Below are positions 7,348-16,059 of a stretch of DNA of 51,192 bases, piece after piece; the first letter of the stretch is position 1; every line of letters begins with the position of its first letter. The DNA is from Schwartzia succinivorans DSM 10502. Its GTDB lineage: Bacteria > Bacillota > Negativicutes > Selenomonadales > Selenomonadaceae. The position numbers and the translations under genes are program-made. The stretch spans positions 1 through 51,192 of the forward strand of contig NZ_FQUG01000012.1 in the NCBI RefSeq assembly GCF_900129225.1. Reading direction: 5' to 3'. The notes beneath the pieces were generated by a model, which saw only the letters and a program-made list of their open reading frames with translations, did no database searches and was not told the origin of the DNA.

Positions 7348-8031
7348 ATGGGTGACGAGGTTTTTAAGTTAAAAGGCAATCAGACAGGCTTACAGCTTGT
7401 TTTTGCCCCCGGTATTGCTTTTGAAACACTGCGAAATGAAATTCAGAAGCGTTTGGAATCGGGCTCGCAGTTTTTTAAGCGCGGAACTGTGATACAATTA
7501 GTACCGGATCAGCTTTCAAAGGAAAATGAAGAAAGCTTGAGAAAGTTGTTTCACCAGTACGGCGTACTATTCAGGGTTGAGCCGATTGAAGATGTATCAA
7601 AGGCACGGCGGCCGATACCTAAGCAGAAGGCACCTGAAACAAATATTCCGGCGGCACAGGCTGCTGCAAAAGAGAGTCCTGCTGAACCAAAGCCTGCTGA
7701 AGAACACAGGATGATGGTAATCAATCGGACTGTCAGAAGCGGACAGGAGATACAAACGCAGGGAAGTGTATTGATTTGCGGTAATGTAAATCCCGGGGCA
7801 GAGATTATTGCAGGCGGAAGTATTGATATCAGGGGAACCTGCAGAGGTATTGTTCATGCCGGAGCGTATGGGGACCGTAATTCTTTTATAATAGCGGATT
7901 GTCTGATGCCCGTTCAAATCCGTATAGCTGATTTGATAGCGCAGGCTCCGGATTCGATAGAAAAACCGGCTTATGCTGAAAAAGCATCTGTTAAAAATAA
8001 TCAAATAATAATCGAGCCGATAGAAAGGTAG
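7348..8031 (+). CDS. minC: Septum site-determining protein MinC
   Basis: MinC blocks FtsZ polymerisation away from midcell. The 227-residue protein has an N-terminal FtsZ-inhibiting domain (about 1-80), a Pro/Ala/Glu-rich linker (about 85-118) and a C-terminal beta-helix domain with the typical repeats GSVLICGNVNPGAEI and GSIDIRG, which dimerises and binds MinD. I chose ATG 7348 because it follows GGCGGGGG closely. The frame stays open to a TTG at 7318, which lacks a ribosome site. minD follows after 10 nt. Confidence 0.93.
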   Translation: MGDEVFKLKGNQTGLQLVFAPGIAFETLRNEIQKRLESGSQFFKRGTVIQLVPDQLSKENEESLRKLFHQYGVLFRVEPIEDVSKARRPIPKQKAPETNIPAAQAAAKESPAEPKPAEEHRMMVINRTVRSGQEIQTQGSVLICGNVNPGAEIIAGGSIDIRGTCRGIVHAGAYGDRNSFIIADCLMPVQIRIADLIAQAPDSIEKPAYAEKASVKNNQIIIEPIER

Positions 8032-8041
8032 GAACAGGGAT

Positions 8042-8827
8042 ATGGGTGAAGTAATTGTTATTACGTCCGGTAAAGGCGGAGTCGGAAAATCAACAACAAC
8101 AGCCAGCTTGGGTGTAGGCCTGGCAATGCGTGGCAAAAAGGTTGCTTTGATTGATACAGATACAGGGCTTAGAAACCTTGATATTCTGCTCGGCCTTGAA
8201 CGCCGTATCGTTTATACTTTGGTAGATGTTGCGCAAAAACGTGTAAATTACGGACAGGCATTGGTTCGTCATAAGAAATATTCCAATCTGTTCCTTCTGC
8301 CGACCTCCCAGGTTGCTGATAAAACAGCGATTGAGCCTGAACAAATGAAGCAGCTTGTGGATACTATGCGGAATGAGTTCGATTTTATTTTGATTGACTG
8401 TCCGGCCGGAATAGAACAGGGCTTCCAGACAGCTGTCATCGGAGCTGATTGGGCTGTCGTTGTAACTATTCCTGAGGTTTCAGCTGTTCGTGATGCTGAT
8501 AAAATTATTGGAAGGCTGCAGGCAGTCAACAAGGATATAAAGCTTATTGTTAACCGTATTGATCCTCAGATGGTCAAAGCAGGAACTATGCTCGATATGA
8601 CATCAATAGATGACATTTTATCGCTGCCATGCATCGGACAGATTCCTGATGACCGTGAAGTCATCAATGCGTCAAATCAGGGTATTCCAATCATTGAGTG
8701 GAGTAACACAGCGGCCGGAAGAGCCTATAATGATGTTGTCGGACGTATCTGCGGAGAGGACATTCCGTTCAAACCTTTTGAAACAGAAGGCTTCTTTGCA
8801 CGTCTTAAACATGTGTTTGGGCACTAA
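8042..8827 (+). CDS. minD: Septum site-determining ATPase MinD
   Basis: MinD is a membrane-cycling ATPase that recruits MinC and is released by MinE. The 261-residue protein has the deviant Walker A motif GKGGVGKST at about residues 10-18, the DTDTGLRNLD switch block and LIDCPAGIEQGF. It ends in an amphipathic targeting helix (GFFARLKHVFGH). It lies 10 nt after minC and 17 nt before minE, inside the min cluster. Confidence 0.97.
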   Translation: MGEVIVITSGKGGVGKSTTTASLGVGLAMRGKKVALIDTDTGLRNLDILLGLERRIVYTLVDVAQKRVNYGQALVRHKKYSNLFLLPTSQVADKTAIEPEQMKQLVDTMRNEFDFILIDCPAGIEQGFQTAVIGADWAVVVTIPEVSAVRDADKIIGRLQAVNKDIKLIVNRIDPQMVKAGTMLDMTSIDDILSLPCIGQIPDDREVINASNQGIPIIEWSNTAAGRAYNDVVGRICGEDIPFKPFETEGFFARLKHVFGH

Positions 8828-8844
8828 GGAGGGAGTGTCGGACT

Positions 8845-9126
8845 ATGAGTATTTGGGATAAGCTTTTTGGCAGTTCAAACAACCGTTCTTCGAAGCAGAT
8901 TGCTCACGACAGATTGAAAGTTGTTTTGATTCATGATCGTGCAAATGTTTCTCCTGATGTTATGGAGCATATAAAGAACGATATCATAGAAGTTATTTCG
9001 CATTATATGGATATTGATAAAAATGCAATGGAGATAGCGCTGGAGAATGATGCTGATTCTGTTGCGTTGGTAGCAAATATTCCTGTAAATAATATGCGGC
9101 ATGATGCAGGGGTAAGGCGTCGATAA
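8845..9126 (+). CDS. minE: Cell division topological specificity factor MinE
   Basis: MinE stimulates MinD ATPase activity and drives pole-to-pole oscillation. The 93-residue protein has an N-terminal amphipathic membrane-binding segment (MSIWDKLFG), the anti-MinCD region with AHDRLKVVLIHDR, and the C-terminal beta-strand dimer domain ending in VALVANIPV. Its start follows AAGGAGGGAG. Presence of MinE argues for an oscillating Min system rather than the DivIVA type of Bacilli. A terminator follows. Confidence 0.95.
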   Translation: MSIWDKLFGSSNNRSSKQIAHDRLKVVLIHDRANVSPDVMEHIKNDIIEVISHYMDIDKNAMEIALENDADSVALVANIPVNNMRHDAGVRRR

Positions 9127-9146
9127 TTTTAGATTAAATGATTGGT

Positions 9147-9180
9147 GAACGCTTCTGGCTTGCCGGAAGCGTTGTTCTTT
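9147..9180 (+). terminator. Terminator after minE
   Basis: The stem AACGCTTCTGG against CCGGAAGCGTT (one G-U) has a short loop and is followed by GTTCTTT, a modest T tract. It probably gives partial termination before rodA. Confidence 0.7.
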
Positions 9181-9200
9181 ATATGCCTTCATGTTATTAT
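9172..9200 (+). promoter_or_regulatory. Possible promoter upstream of rodA
   Basis: TTGTTC (9172-9177) and TATTAT (9195-9200) are separated by 17 nt, just after the minE terminator and about 40 nt before the rodA start. Confidence 0.42.
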
Positions 9201-9241
9201 GTTTTTAAATTGGGTGTCTTTCAGGGAGGCTTGTTGGGTTC

Positions 9242-10348
9242 ATGAATAAGCGGTTGCTTAGACGAACAGATTTTACATTGATTTTTGCTGTGGGTGCGAT
9301 TATCATACTGAGCTTGGTGATTATCGGAAGCGCAACCCACATTAATGAGGCAGCATCAGGACAGCGTTTTGCATTTGTAGAACGTCAGGGTTTTTTTGCT
9401 GTTTTAAATATTGCACTGGCGGCTTTTTTTATGAATTTTGATTATAAAATGCTGCAGCGGTACGGAAACCGATTGTATATATTCAATCTTATCCTTTTGA
9501 TTGCGGTAATGCTTATTGGTCATTCGGCTCTTGGAGCACAGAGATGGATACAGATTGGACCTGTTACATTGCAGCCTTCCGAGTTTGCAAAGCTCATTAT
9601 GATAGTATCCCTGGCCTCGATGCTTGAGGATAAGGTGGGTAAGCTGAACACCCTGCATGATTTGCTGCCTATAGCTCTGTATGTAGGCATTCCATTTATT
9701 TTGGTTCTAAAACAGCCTGATTTGGGAACTTCATTGGTTTTCATTGCTATCTTCATTGGCATGATTTTTGCCTGTGGGGTTAATTTGAAGCTGCTTGGCG
9801 GTTTGTTTGCCGCAGGCGTGGCATGTGCTCCGATTTTATGGCATTTTTTGAAGGATTATCAAAAAATGCGTATTATGGTTTTTTTGGATCCTAATGTAGA
9901 TCCCCTTGGTTCGGGATATCATATTATCCAATCAAAAATTGCTATCGGTTCGGGTATGCTTTTCGGCAAGGGGCTTTTTGGAGGAACACAAAGCCAATTG
10001 AATTTCCTGCCGGAGAATCATACTGATTTTATTTTTGCTGTTGTTGGTGAAGAGCTGGGATTTCTTGGGGCAGCAGTTCTTTTACTGCTGTATCTTGTTG
10101 TTTTGTGGCGCGGTATCATGATTGCACGTGATGCCAGTGATACCTTCGGTATGCTTCTGGCTGTCGGAATAACTTCAATGCTGGCATTTCATGTGCTTGT
10201 CAACATAGGAATGACAACCGGTATAATGCCTGTTACTGGAATACCGCTTCCGCTGATGAGCTATGGCGTAAGCTCACTTACAACCAATATTATGTCAATT
10301 GCTATTTTGCTGAACATTCATATGAAAAAACAGAAATTATTATTTTAA
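9242..10348 (+). CDS. rodA: Peptidoglycan polymerase RodA (SEDS family)
   Basis: RodA is the glycosyltransferase partner of PBP2 in lateral wall growth. The 368-residue protein is polytopic with about ten membrane helices and family blocks such as GAQRWIQIGP, LQPSEFAKL, LKQPDLGTSLVF, FLPENHTDFIFAVVGEELGF and GIPLPLMSYG near the C-terminus. The ATG at 9242 follows AGGGAGG at 12 nt. Linkage to mrdA and mreBCD supports RodA rather than FtsW or SpoVE. The next gene begins 22 nt downstream. Confidence 0.95.
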   Translation: MNKRLLRRTDFTLIFAVGAIIILSLVIIGSATHINEAASGQRFAFVERQGFFAVLNIALAAFFMNFDYKMLQRYGNRLYIFNLILLIAVMLIGHSALGAQRWIQIGPVTLQPSEFAKLIMIVSLASMLEDKVGKLNTLHDLLPIALYVGIPFILVLKQPDLGTSLVFIAIFIGMIFACGVNLKLLGGLFAAGVACAPILWHFLKDYQKMRIMVFLDPNVDPLGSGYHIIQSKIAIGSGMLFGKGLFGGTQSQLNFLPENHTDFIFAVVGEELGFLGAAVLLLLYLVVLWRGIMIARDASDTFGMLLAVGITSMLAFHVLVNIGMTTGIMPVTGIPLPLMSYGVSSLTTNIMSIAILLNIHMKKQKLLF

Positions 10349-10369
10349 AGCTCGGAGGATTTAAGTTTT

Positions 10370-12226
10370 ATGGTTCGTATTACATCTGATATACTTCAGT
10401 CCGTTGTAAAACCGGCACGATATACAGGTAATGAATGGAATTCTGTACACAAAAAGTGGGAGGATGTTTCTTGTCATTTTGCACTTTCTATGCCTGATGT
10501 ATATGAGGTCGGAATGTCAAATCTTGGGTTAAAAATCCTGTATGAGATTTTAAATAACCGTGAAGATACATGGGCTGAACGTGTATATGCTCCTTGGATT
10601 GATATGGAAGAGGAGATGCGCAGCCGTAATATACCTCTTTATTCTCTTGAGTCATTTACTGAACTGAATAAATTCGATTTTATTGGCTTTTCTTTGCAGT
10701 TTGAGATGTGTTTTACAACTGTGCTAAACATGCTTGATTTATCGGGTATAAATGTTTGGGCGAAGGACCGTGGGGACGATGAGCCTTTTATTATTGGCGG
10801 CGGTCCGTGCGTTTATAATGTTGAACCGGTAGCAGACTTTTTTGATTTATTTCTTATAGGAGAAGCGGAAGAGGCACTTCCTGAGCTGGTAGAAGTATTC
10901 TGCGAATGGAAAAAGGAAGGCCGTCCGAATGGCCGGGGAGAATTTTTGAAGCGTGCAGCCCGTGTGAGAGGCATTTATGTCCCGAGCTTGTATGTTCCTC
11001 AGTATGATGAAAAGGGAATGTATACGGGACTTCAAACAATTGGCGAAGATACACCGCCGGTAATTTACAAGCGTATCATACAGGATATGGACAGTGTTGC
11101 GACGATGGAACGCCCGATTGTACCTTATATCGATATTGTTCATAATCGTATTATGCTTGAGCTGTTCAGGGGATGTTCACGGGGCTGCCGGTTCTGTCAG
11201 GCCGGGGTTGCATACCGTCCGGTGCGTGAGCGGACAGAGTCACGGCTGCGTGAGCTGGCACGTAAAATGATTGATGTGACAGGATATGATGAAATTTCGT
11301 TGACTTCATTAAGCTCAGCGGATTATTCCTGCCTTGGCGGACTTGTTGACAATCTCATGAATGATTTCAGCTGTGAAAAGGTCGGTTTTACGCTGCCATC
11401 GTTGAGAATAGACAGCTTTTCAATTGATTTGGCTGATAAAATGCAGCAAATCCGGAAAAGCGGCCTTACTTTTGCACCTGAGGCCGGAACACAGAGAATG
11501 CGTGATGTTATAAATAAGGGTGTCACAGAGGAAGATTTGCTTAAGGCGACAGGCGCGGCCTTTAAGAAGGGCTGGAAAACAGTAAAGCTCTATTTCATGA
11601 TAGGACTTCCGACGGAGACTGATGAGGACGTTATCGGTATAGCTGAGTTGGCACAAAAGGTTGTCAATCATTATAAAGAAACAACAGGAAGAAAGGATGT
11701 AAAGGTCACGATAAGTGTCTCATGCTTTGTTCCTAAAGCATTTACTGCATTTCAATGGTTTGGACAAAATACTTTGGAAGAATTTTCAAGGAAGCAGATG
11801 CTTATCAAAGAGCATATAAAGGACCGTTCCATCCATTATAATTATCATGACGCTCATGTCAGTCTGCTTGAAGGTGTGTTGGCAAGAGGCGACCGCAGAT
11901 TGTCAGGGGTTATTTATTCTGCATGGAAAAATGGGTCCAGGTTTGACGGATGGACGGACCAATTTGATGAAAGCCGCTGGACAAGGGCTTTCGAGGAAAA
12001 TAATATAGATCCGGCACAATACAACATCCGTGAGCGTGCTTTTGATGAGGTATTCCCCTGGGAACACACAACTCCGGGAGTAAGCAGGGCCTTTTTAAAG
12101 CATGAATACGAGAAGGCTGTTGCCGAGTCGCTGACAAAGGACTGCAGACGCGGAGACTGTACAGGCTGCGGAATTTGTCAAAAGCTTGGCGTAAATATTG
12201 TTGACTGGGGGAAAGAACGTGCCTGA
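10370..12226 (+). CDS. B12-binding-type radical SAM protein, TIGR03960 family
   Basis: This 618-residue protein has a cobalamin-binding-like N-terminal region, then a radical SAM core with the cluster motif CSRGCRFC (Cys269, Cys273, Cys276) and the SAM-binding region FAPEAGTQRMR. A C-terminal extension ends in a Cys-rich CRRGDCTGCGIC segment that may hold a further metal or cluster. The family's reaction is not established to my knowledge. It is almost always paired with the DUF2344 protein that overlaps it here by 8 nt, and often lies near rng. GGAGGATTT precedes ATG 10370. Confidence 0.9.
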   Translation: MVRITSDILQSVVKPARYTGNEWNSVHKKWEDVSCHFALSMPDVYEVGMSNLGLKILYEILNNREDTWAERVYAPWIDMEEEMRSRNIPLYSLESFTELNKFDFIGFSLQFEMCFTTVLNMLDLSGINVWAKDRGDDEPFIIGGGPCVYNVEPVADFFDLFLIGEAEEALPELVEVFCEWKKEGRPNGRGEFLKRAARVRGIYVPSLYVPQYDEKGMYTGLQTIGEDTPPVIYKRIIQDMDSVATMERPIVPYIDIVHNRIMLELFRGCSRGCRFCQAGVAYRPVRERTESRLRELARKMIDVTGYDEISLTSLSSADYSCLGGLVDNLMNDFSCEKVGFTLPSLRIDSFSIDLADKMQQIRKSGLTFAPEAGTQRMRDVINKGVTEEDLLKATGAAFKKGWKTVKLYFMIGLPTETDEDVIGIAELAQKVVNHYKETTGRKDVKVTISVSCFVPKAFTAFQWFGQNTLEEFSRKQMLIKEHIKDRSIHYNYHDAHVSLLEGVLARGDRRLSGVIYSAWKNGSRFDGWTDQFDESRWTRAFEENNIDPAQYNIRERAFDEVFPWEHTTPGVSRAFLKHEYEKAVAESLTKDCRRGDCTGCGICQKLGVNIVDWGKERA

Positions 12227-12917
12227 GGTAGTTTCTTATACATATCGTGCGGAATTGACCAAGGATGCGCAATTGCGCTTCATTTCACATCTCGATTATG
12301 CTGCACTTGTAGAACGTGCAATCTGCCGTGCAAAGCTTCCGGTTGTGTATTCTGAAGGCTTCAATCCACATATGAAGCTTTCTTTTGCATCAGCATTAGC
12401 GTTGGGTGTCACAAGTGAAAGCGAATATATGGAATTTATACTTTCCAAGGATTTGTGTCAGCCGGAGGTGTTTGACAAGCTCAGTTCTCAGCTTCCTGAC
12501 GGTGTCAGACTGAAGGCCCTGAAGAAAATTGAGGGAAAGCACAAGGCATTGATGGCATTGGCTGATGAGGCAAGGTACAGGATTTCTTTTTCGACTGCCA
12601 ATCCGCTGAGTGAATGGGAAACGGCGGTTTCTGAATTTAATAATGCGGAGAGCTGCTTTTTCCAAAGGAAGACGCCGAAAAAGACACGTGATATTGAAAT
12701 AAAGCAATACATGATAGGCCAGCTTGAAATTGAAGCAAATGATGGACTGATTGAATTGTCTGCTTCGGTAAAGATTACTCAGCAGGGAAGCGTTAAACCG
12801 GCTGAGATACTTGAGTATTTGCGGAAAAGCAGCGGTAGTGAATACGATATTTCGAATGTTGAAATCCGACGGACAGCGCTTTTATGCGGCGGCAGAAATT
12901 TGATGGATGTAATGTGA
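12219..12917 (+). CDS. TIGR03936 family protein (DUF2344)
   Basis: This is a 232-residue partner of the TIGR03960 radical SAM protein. In many bacteria the two are encoded side by side or fused. Family hallmarks are RFISHLDYAALVERA near the start and YSEGFNPHMKLSFASALALG after it. There is no known catalytic motif. I chose GTG 12219, which overlaps the end of the upstream gene and follows GGGGGAAAG, over upstream in-frame codons without a ribosome site. The overlap implies equal expression of the pair. Function is unknown; rRNA or tRNA modification is a guess from context. Confidence 0.88.
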   Translation: MPEVVSYTYRAELTKDAQLRFISHLDYAALVERAICRAKLPVVYSEGFNPHMKLSFASALALGVTSESEYMEFILSKDLCQPEVFDKLSSQLPDGVRLKALKKIEGKHKALMALADEARYRISFSTANPLSEWETAVSEFNNAESCFFQRKTPKKTRDIEIKQYMIGQLEIEANDGLIELSASVKITQQGSVKPAEILEYLRKSSGSEYDISNVEIRRTALLCGGRNLMDVM

Positions 12918-12933
12918 TTGGAGGCGATACTCC

Positions 12934-14385
12934 ATGAAAATGATACTGGTGTCTGTATCAAAGGAAGAAACACGGACAGCAATCGTTCAGGACGGGGAGT
13001 TAATCGGGTTTGAGCTTGAACGACCTGCACATTCACATTTGGTAGGCAACATATACAGCGGCAGGATACAGAATGTTCTGCCCGGCATGCAGGCGGCTTT
13101 TGTAGATATCGGATTTCAAAAGAATGCGTTTTTGTATATAGGTGACGGCATGCCGCCTGACGTAATGAAAGCATTTCCAACGCAAACGAGGATACATGTC
13201 GGACAGGTTCTTCCGGTACAGGTTGTGAAGGATGCAATCGGTATGAAGGGGCCGCGTGTAACTACGCATTTGTCTATCCCCGGACGTAATGTTGTGCTGA
13301 TGCCAACGGCAAAATACATCGGATTGTCAAGGCGTGTATCGGATGACGCTGAACGTAAAAGATTAAAGGATATTGCCGAGGATGTGTGTCCTGAAAATAT
13401 GGGATTGATTATTCGTACGGCGGCTGAAAATCAACCAAGAGAAGCACTTGAAAATGAAGTGAGATATCTCGAAAAGCTGTGGGATTCAATTCAGGCAAAG
13501 CAAAAACGGGCATCTGCGCCGGCTCTTTTATACAGAGATGCAGATTTGTTAATCAGACTGGTCAGGGATCAGGCTGCTGAGGATATAGACAAGATTATCA
13601 TTGATGATGAAGAAGCTGCACACCGTGTAAGCGACCTGCTGGAGATTATTTCATCGCAGACAAGGGAAAAACTTTTTGTCTATAAAGAGGAGAAACCACT
13701 TTTTGAAGAGTACGGGATTGAAGAACAGCTCAAACAGCTCAGTTCCCGTATAGTTGAATTACGTTCGGGTGGTTTCCTGGTTTTTGACCATACTGAAGCA
13801 CTGACTGTTATTGACGTAAATACCGGGAAATTTGTTGGCAGTGATAATCGTCTGGGAAACACTGTTTATGATACCAATATCGAAGCAGCACATGAGATTA
13901 TGCGTCAAATTTTCTTGAGGGATATTGGCGGAATCATAATCGTAGATTTTATCGATATGGAAAAGGAAGCGCAGAAAGAAGAGCTTTTACAGCTGCTGCG
14001 TGATTTGAGTGCTGATGACAAAAAAAAGACAAATATTGTTGGAATCACAGCACTTGGTCTTGTGGAAATAACACGCAAAAAAACGCGGGAGAATATGGAA
14101 AGCTTATTATATGCTGACTGCCCGTGCTGCGATGGAAGCGGGAAAATTTTATCTGCAGAGACAATTGCGGTAAATATATGTCACGATGTTCGAAGGATTG
14201 AGAAACACTCACACGCTCCATTTGGCTATGAAATTGACCTAAATCATGTTACAATGGAGCTGTTAAGAAATTCGTATGTTTTGGAGCAGTTCAGTAAAGA
14301 GTTGAGCATTGATATTGTTTTGCATAAAAAGGACGATTTGTATCCGGGGAAGTATTTAATTACGCGCCGCTCCAGTGATTCTTGA
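12934..14385 (+). CDS. rng: Ribonuclease E/G family endoribonuclease
   Basis: RNase G-type enzymes process the 16S 5' end and start mRNA decay. The 483-residue protein has an S1 RNA-binding domain at about 35-125 (GNIYSGRIQNVLPGMQAAF), the DNase I-like catalytic part with Asp pairs in TVIDVNTGKFVG and IIIVDFIDM, and a CPCCDGSG zinc-link motif near 395-402. It lacks the long scaffold tail of RNase E, so RNase G is the better name. GGAGG lies 11 nt before ATG 12934. It follows the TIGR03960/TIGR03936 pair, as in many clostridia. Confidence 0.93.
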   Translation: MKMILVSVSKEETRTAIVQDGELIGFELERPAHSHLVGNIYSGRIQNVLPGMQAAFVDIGFQKNAFLYIGDGMPPDVMKAFPTQTRIHVGQVLPVQVVKDAIGMKGPRVTTHLSIPGRNVVLMPTAKYIGLSRRVSDDAERKRLKDIAEDVCPENMGLIIRTAAENQPREALENEVRYLEKLWDSIQAKQKRASAPALLYRDADLLIRLVRDQAAEDIDKIIIDDEEAAHRVSDLLEIISSQTREKLFVYKEEKPLFEEYGIEEQLKQLSSRIVELRSGGFLVFDHTEALTVIDVNTGKFVGSDNRLGNTVYDTNIEAAHEIMRQIFLRDIGGIIIVDFIDMEKEAQKEELLQLLRDLSADDKKKTNIVGITALGLVEITRKKTRENMESLLYADCPCCDGSGKILSAETIAVNICHDVRRIEKHSHAPFGYEIDLNHVTMELLRNSYVLEQFSKELSIDIVLHKKDDLYPGKYLITRRSSDS

Positions 14386-14423
14386 CTGATATCAAGAGCC
14401 TGCATATGACAGGAGGCATTGAC

Positions 14424-14816
14424 ATGGTAGAAAAGAATACTGAAAAAATGGAAACAGGCAGCAATTCAAAAATGGCTTCAAAAGCAGACAGCTCGGTTGA
14501 AATGAAGAAACTGTCAATGAAAGAACCGCTGTGGGTATCTGTTGTTAAAGCCTTTTGGGGAGTTTGTGTTTTCCTCGTTTTATGTGGAGGAATGTATTAT
14601 GCATGGACCAGTCATCAACTGAATGTTTTTCGGGATGAAGTGCAGGCAGTGCTGGACAGCGGAAAAGGTTTGGAGACGCTGCGCCTTATTGATGATTGGC
14701 GGGTCGATAATATTACGGAGACAACAAAGCGGGTATCCAGAGCAGATGGGCATTATGTGCTGCTGGTATGGTATTTGCCGAATGGTAAATATCTTGTAGA
14801 AACAGTGGACAGATGA
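14424..14816 (+). CDS. Single-pass membrane protein of unknown function
   Basis: I do not recognise this 130-residue protein. A Ser/Lys/Met-rich cytoplasmic N-terminus (about 1-35) precedes one hydrophobic segment (about 40-62, VVKAFWGVCVFLVLCGGMYYAW). An extracytoplasmic region of about 65 residues follows, containing LETLRLIDDWRVDN and HYVLLVWYLPNGKYLVETVDR. I chose ATG 14424 with AGGAGG 7 nt upstream over an earlier in-frame start that overlaps rng. No lipobox is seen. It sits where many relatives carry rplU-rpmA after rng. Confidence 0.68.
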   Translation: MVEKNTEKMETGSNSKMASKADSSVEMKKLSMKEPLWVSVVKAFWGVCVFLVLCGGMYYAWTSHQLNVFRDEVQAVLDSGKGLETLRLIDDWRVDNITETTKRVSRADGHYVLLVWYLPNGKYLVETVDR

Positions 14817-14819
14817 TGC

Positions 14820-14848
14820 TTGCATAAATTTTAATCATGTGGTATCAT
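14820..14848 (+). promoter_or_regulatory. rplS promoter
   Basis: TTGCAT (14820-14825) and TATCAT (14843-14848) are 17 nt apart. Transcription would begin near 14855, giving an rplS leader of about 70 nt. I see short possible hairpins in the leader (GTCC-TCT-GGAC near 14867-14877) but no leader structure I can name. Confidence 0.62.
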
Positions 14849-14923
14849 ATCTAGGTATGCGGGCGGTCCTCTGGACAGATATATTTTCTGCCACGAACGT
14901 CACGGAAATGGAGGAACAGACAA

Positions 14924-15265
14924 ATGAACATTATTCAGGCTTTAGAGCAGGAACAGCTTCGCTCGGACATTCCGGAGTTTCGTCCGGGAGATACGGTTCG
15001 TGTACATGCGAAAATCGTTGAGGGTACACGTGAGCGTATTCAGATGTTCGAGGGTGTCGTAATTGCTCGTCAGGGTTCGGGCGTACGTGAGATGTTTACG
15101 GTTCGTCGTATCTCTTACGGTGTCGGTGTTGAGCGCACATTCCTGGTACATTCTCCGCGAATCGATAAGATTGATGTCGTTCGCCGTGGTATTGTACGCC
15201 GTGCTAAGCTCTATTATCTCCGCAACCTGACAGGTAAAGCAGCACGCATTAAAGAGCGTCGTTGA
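14924..15265 (+). CDS. rplS: 50S ribosomal protein L19
   Basis: L19 sits at the 30S-50S interface. The 113-residue protein has the family blocks [45 protein letters not shown] and [28 protein letters not shown] precedes ATG 14924. It has its own promoter and terminator. In most Firmicutes rplS follows trmD directly; here trmD is about 24 kb away at 39375-40106, so the gene order has been rearranged. Confidence 0.97.
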   Translation: MNIIQALEQEQLRSDIPEFRPGDTVRVHAKIVEGTRERIQMFEGVVIARQGSGVREMFTVRRISYGVGVERTFLVHSPRIDKIDVVRRGIVRRAKLYYLRNLTGKAARIKERR

Positions 15266-15272
15266 TGATGAT

Positions 15273-15308
15273 GGGGGACTGCAAAACAGTCCCCCAATTT
15301 GTTTTTAT
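15273..15308 (+). terminator. Terminator after rplS
   Basis: A perfect 9-bp G/C-rich stem (GGGGGACTG against CAGTCCCCC, loop CAAAA) is followed by AATTTGTTTTTATG. Confidence 0.88.
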
Positions 15309-15327
15309 GCCGCTAGAAGGTGAAGGG

Positions 15328-15849
15328 ATGAGTTCATTGGGAGAAGAAATTAAGGACTGGATTGTATCAATTGCCATTGCTGTTGTTCTGGCATTGGGAA
15401 TTCGTTATTTTATCGTTGAATTATACTTGGTAGACGGTCCATCCATGCGGCCGACACTTCAGAGTGCGGAACGTCTTGTGGTCAATAAGTTTATATACCG
15501 TTTTCGGGCTCCTGAGCGTGGTGAGATACTGGTATTCAGGTATCCGCGTGACCCGAGCAGAGATTTCATAAAACGCGTTATCGCAGTTCCGGGTGACACA
15601 ATCGAGATTAAAGACGGAAGGGTATATGTTAATTCTACGATTTTGAATGAACCATATATTTTAAGCAAGACGAGAGGCGATTATCCTCTGGCAACTGTTC
15701 CCGAAGGGCATATTTTTGTTATGGGAGATAATCGTAATAACTCAGAGGACAGTCGTTTTGCGGATGTAGGATTTGTCCCGTATGAACTGATAAAGGGAAA
15801 GGCTATCTTAGTATTTTGGCCGTTCAGTCAGTTTAAGGCATTGCCGTGA
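15328..15849 (+). CDS. lepB: Signal peptidase I
   Basis: This protease removes signal peptides from secreted proteins at the outer face of the cytoplasmic membrane. The 173-residue protein has one N-terminal membrane helix (about 11-30), the catalytic Ser39 in GPSMRPT, the general base Lys82 in FIKRVIAVPGD, and the conserved MGDNRNNSEDSR box. The short size and single helix match the Gram-positive (SipS) form. I chose ATG 15328 with AGGTGAAG upstream; the frame is open further but overlaps the rplS end. The rib promoter begins just past its stop. Confidence 0.94.
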   Translation: MSSLGEEIKDWIVSIAIAVVLALGIRYFIVELYLVDGPSMRPTLQSAERLVVNKFIYRFRAPERGEILVFRYPRDPSRDFIKRVIAVPGDTIEIKDGRVYVNSTILNEPYILSKTRGDYPLATVPEGHIFVMGDNRNNSEDSRFADVGFVPYELIKGKAILVFWPFSQFKALP

Positions 15850-15850
15850 T

Positions 15851-15879
15851 TTGCATTTAAAAAATACCTATGATAATAT
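15851..15879 (+). promoter_or_regulatory. Promoter of the riboflavin operon
   Basis: TTGCAT (15851-15856) and TAATAT (15874-15879) are 17 nt apart, placing the start near 15886, a few bases before the riboswitch P1 helix. Confidence 0.68.
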
Positions 15880-15890
15880 GAACATGTGAA

Positions 15891-15997
15891 GTCTTTGAGG
15901 CGGGGTGCGATTCCCCACCGGCGGTACAGCCCGCAAGCCGAGAGGCATGATCCGGTGTGATTCCGGAGCCGACAGTATAGTCTGGATGATAAAAGAC
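15891..15997 (+). ncRNA. FMN riboswitch (RFN element)
   Basis: The conserved RFN blocks are all present: GGCGGGGTGCGATTCCCCAC, CCGGCGGTACAGCCCGCAAG, a GATCCGGTGTGATTCCGGAG hairpin arm and GCCGACAGTATAGTCTGGAT. The outer helix P1 forms between GTCTTT (15891-15896) and AAAGAC (15992-15997). The aptamer binds flavin mononucleotide and shuts down the downstream ribD-ribE-ribBA-ribH genes. The downstream terminator serves as the expression platform. Confidence 0.96.
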
Positions 15998-16017
15998 GGT
16001 CCTAGTTGTGTTTGTTT

Positions 16018-16047
16018 AGCAGCCGCCTTTATTGGCGGCTTTTTTTA
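16018..16047 (+). terminator. FMN riboswitch expression-platform terminator
   Basis: The stem AGCCGCC against GGCGGCT with loop TTTATT is followed by seven T. It lies 20 nt after the aptamer and 13 nt before the ribD start, so attenuation of transcription is the likely mode of control. Confidence 0.88.
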
Positions 16048-16059
16048 TGGGGCGAGTAT

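Noticed and set aside
14855-14923. Named L19 leader motif
   Set aside because: Short hairpins are possible but I could not match the known leader consensus by eye.
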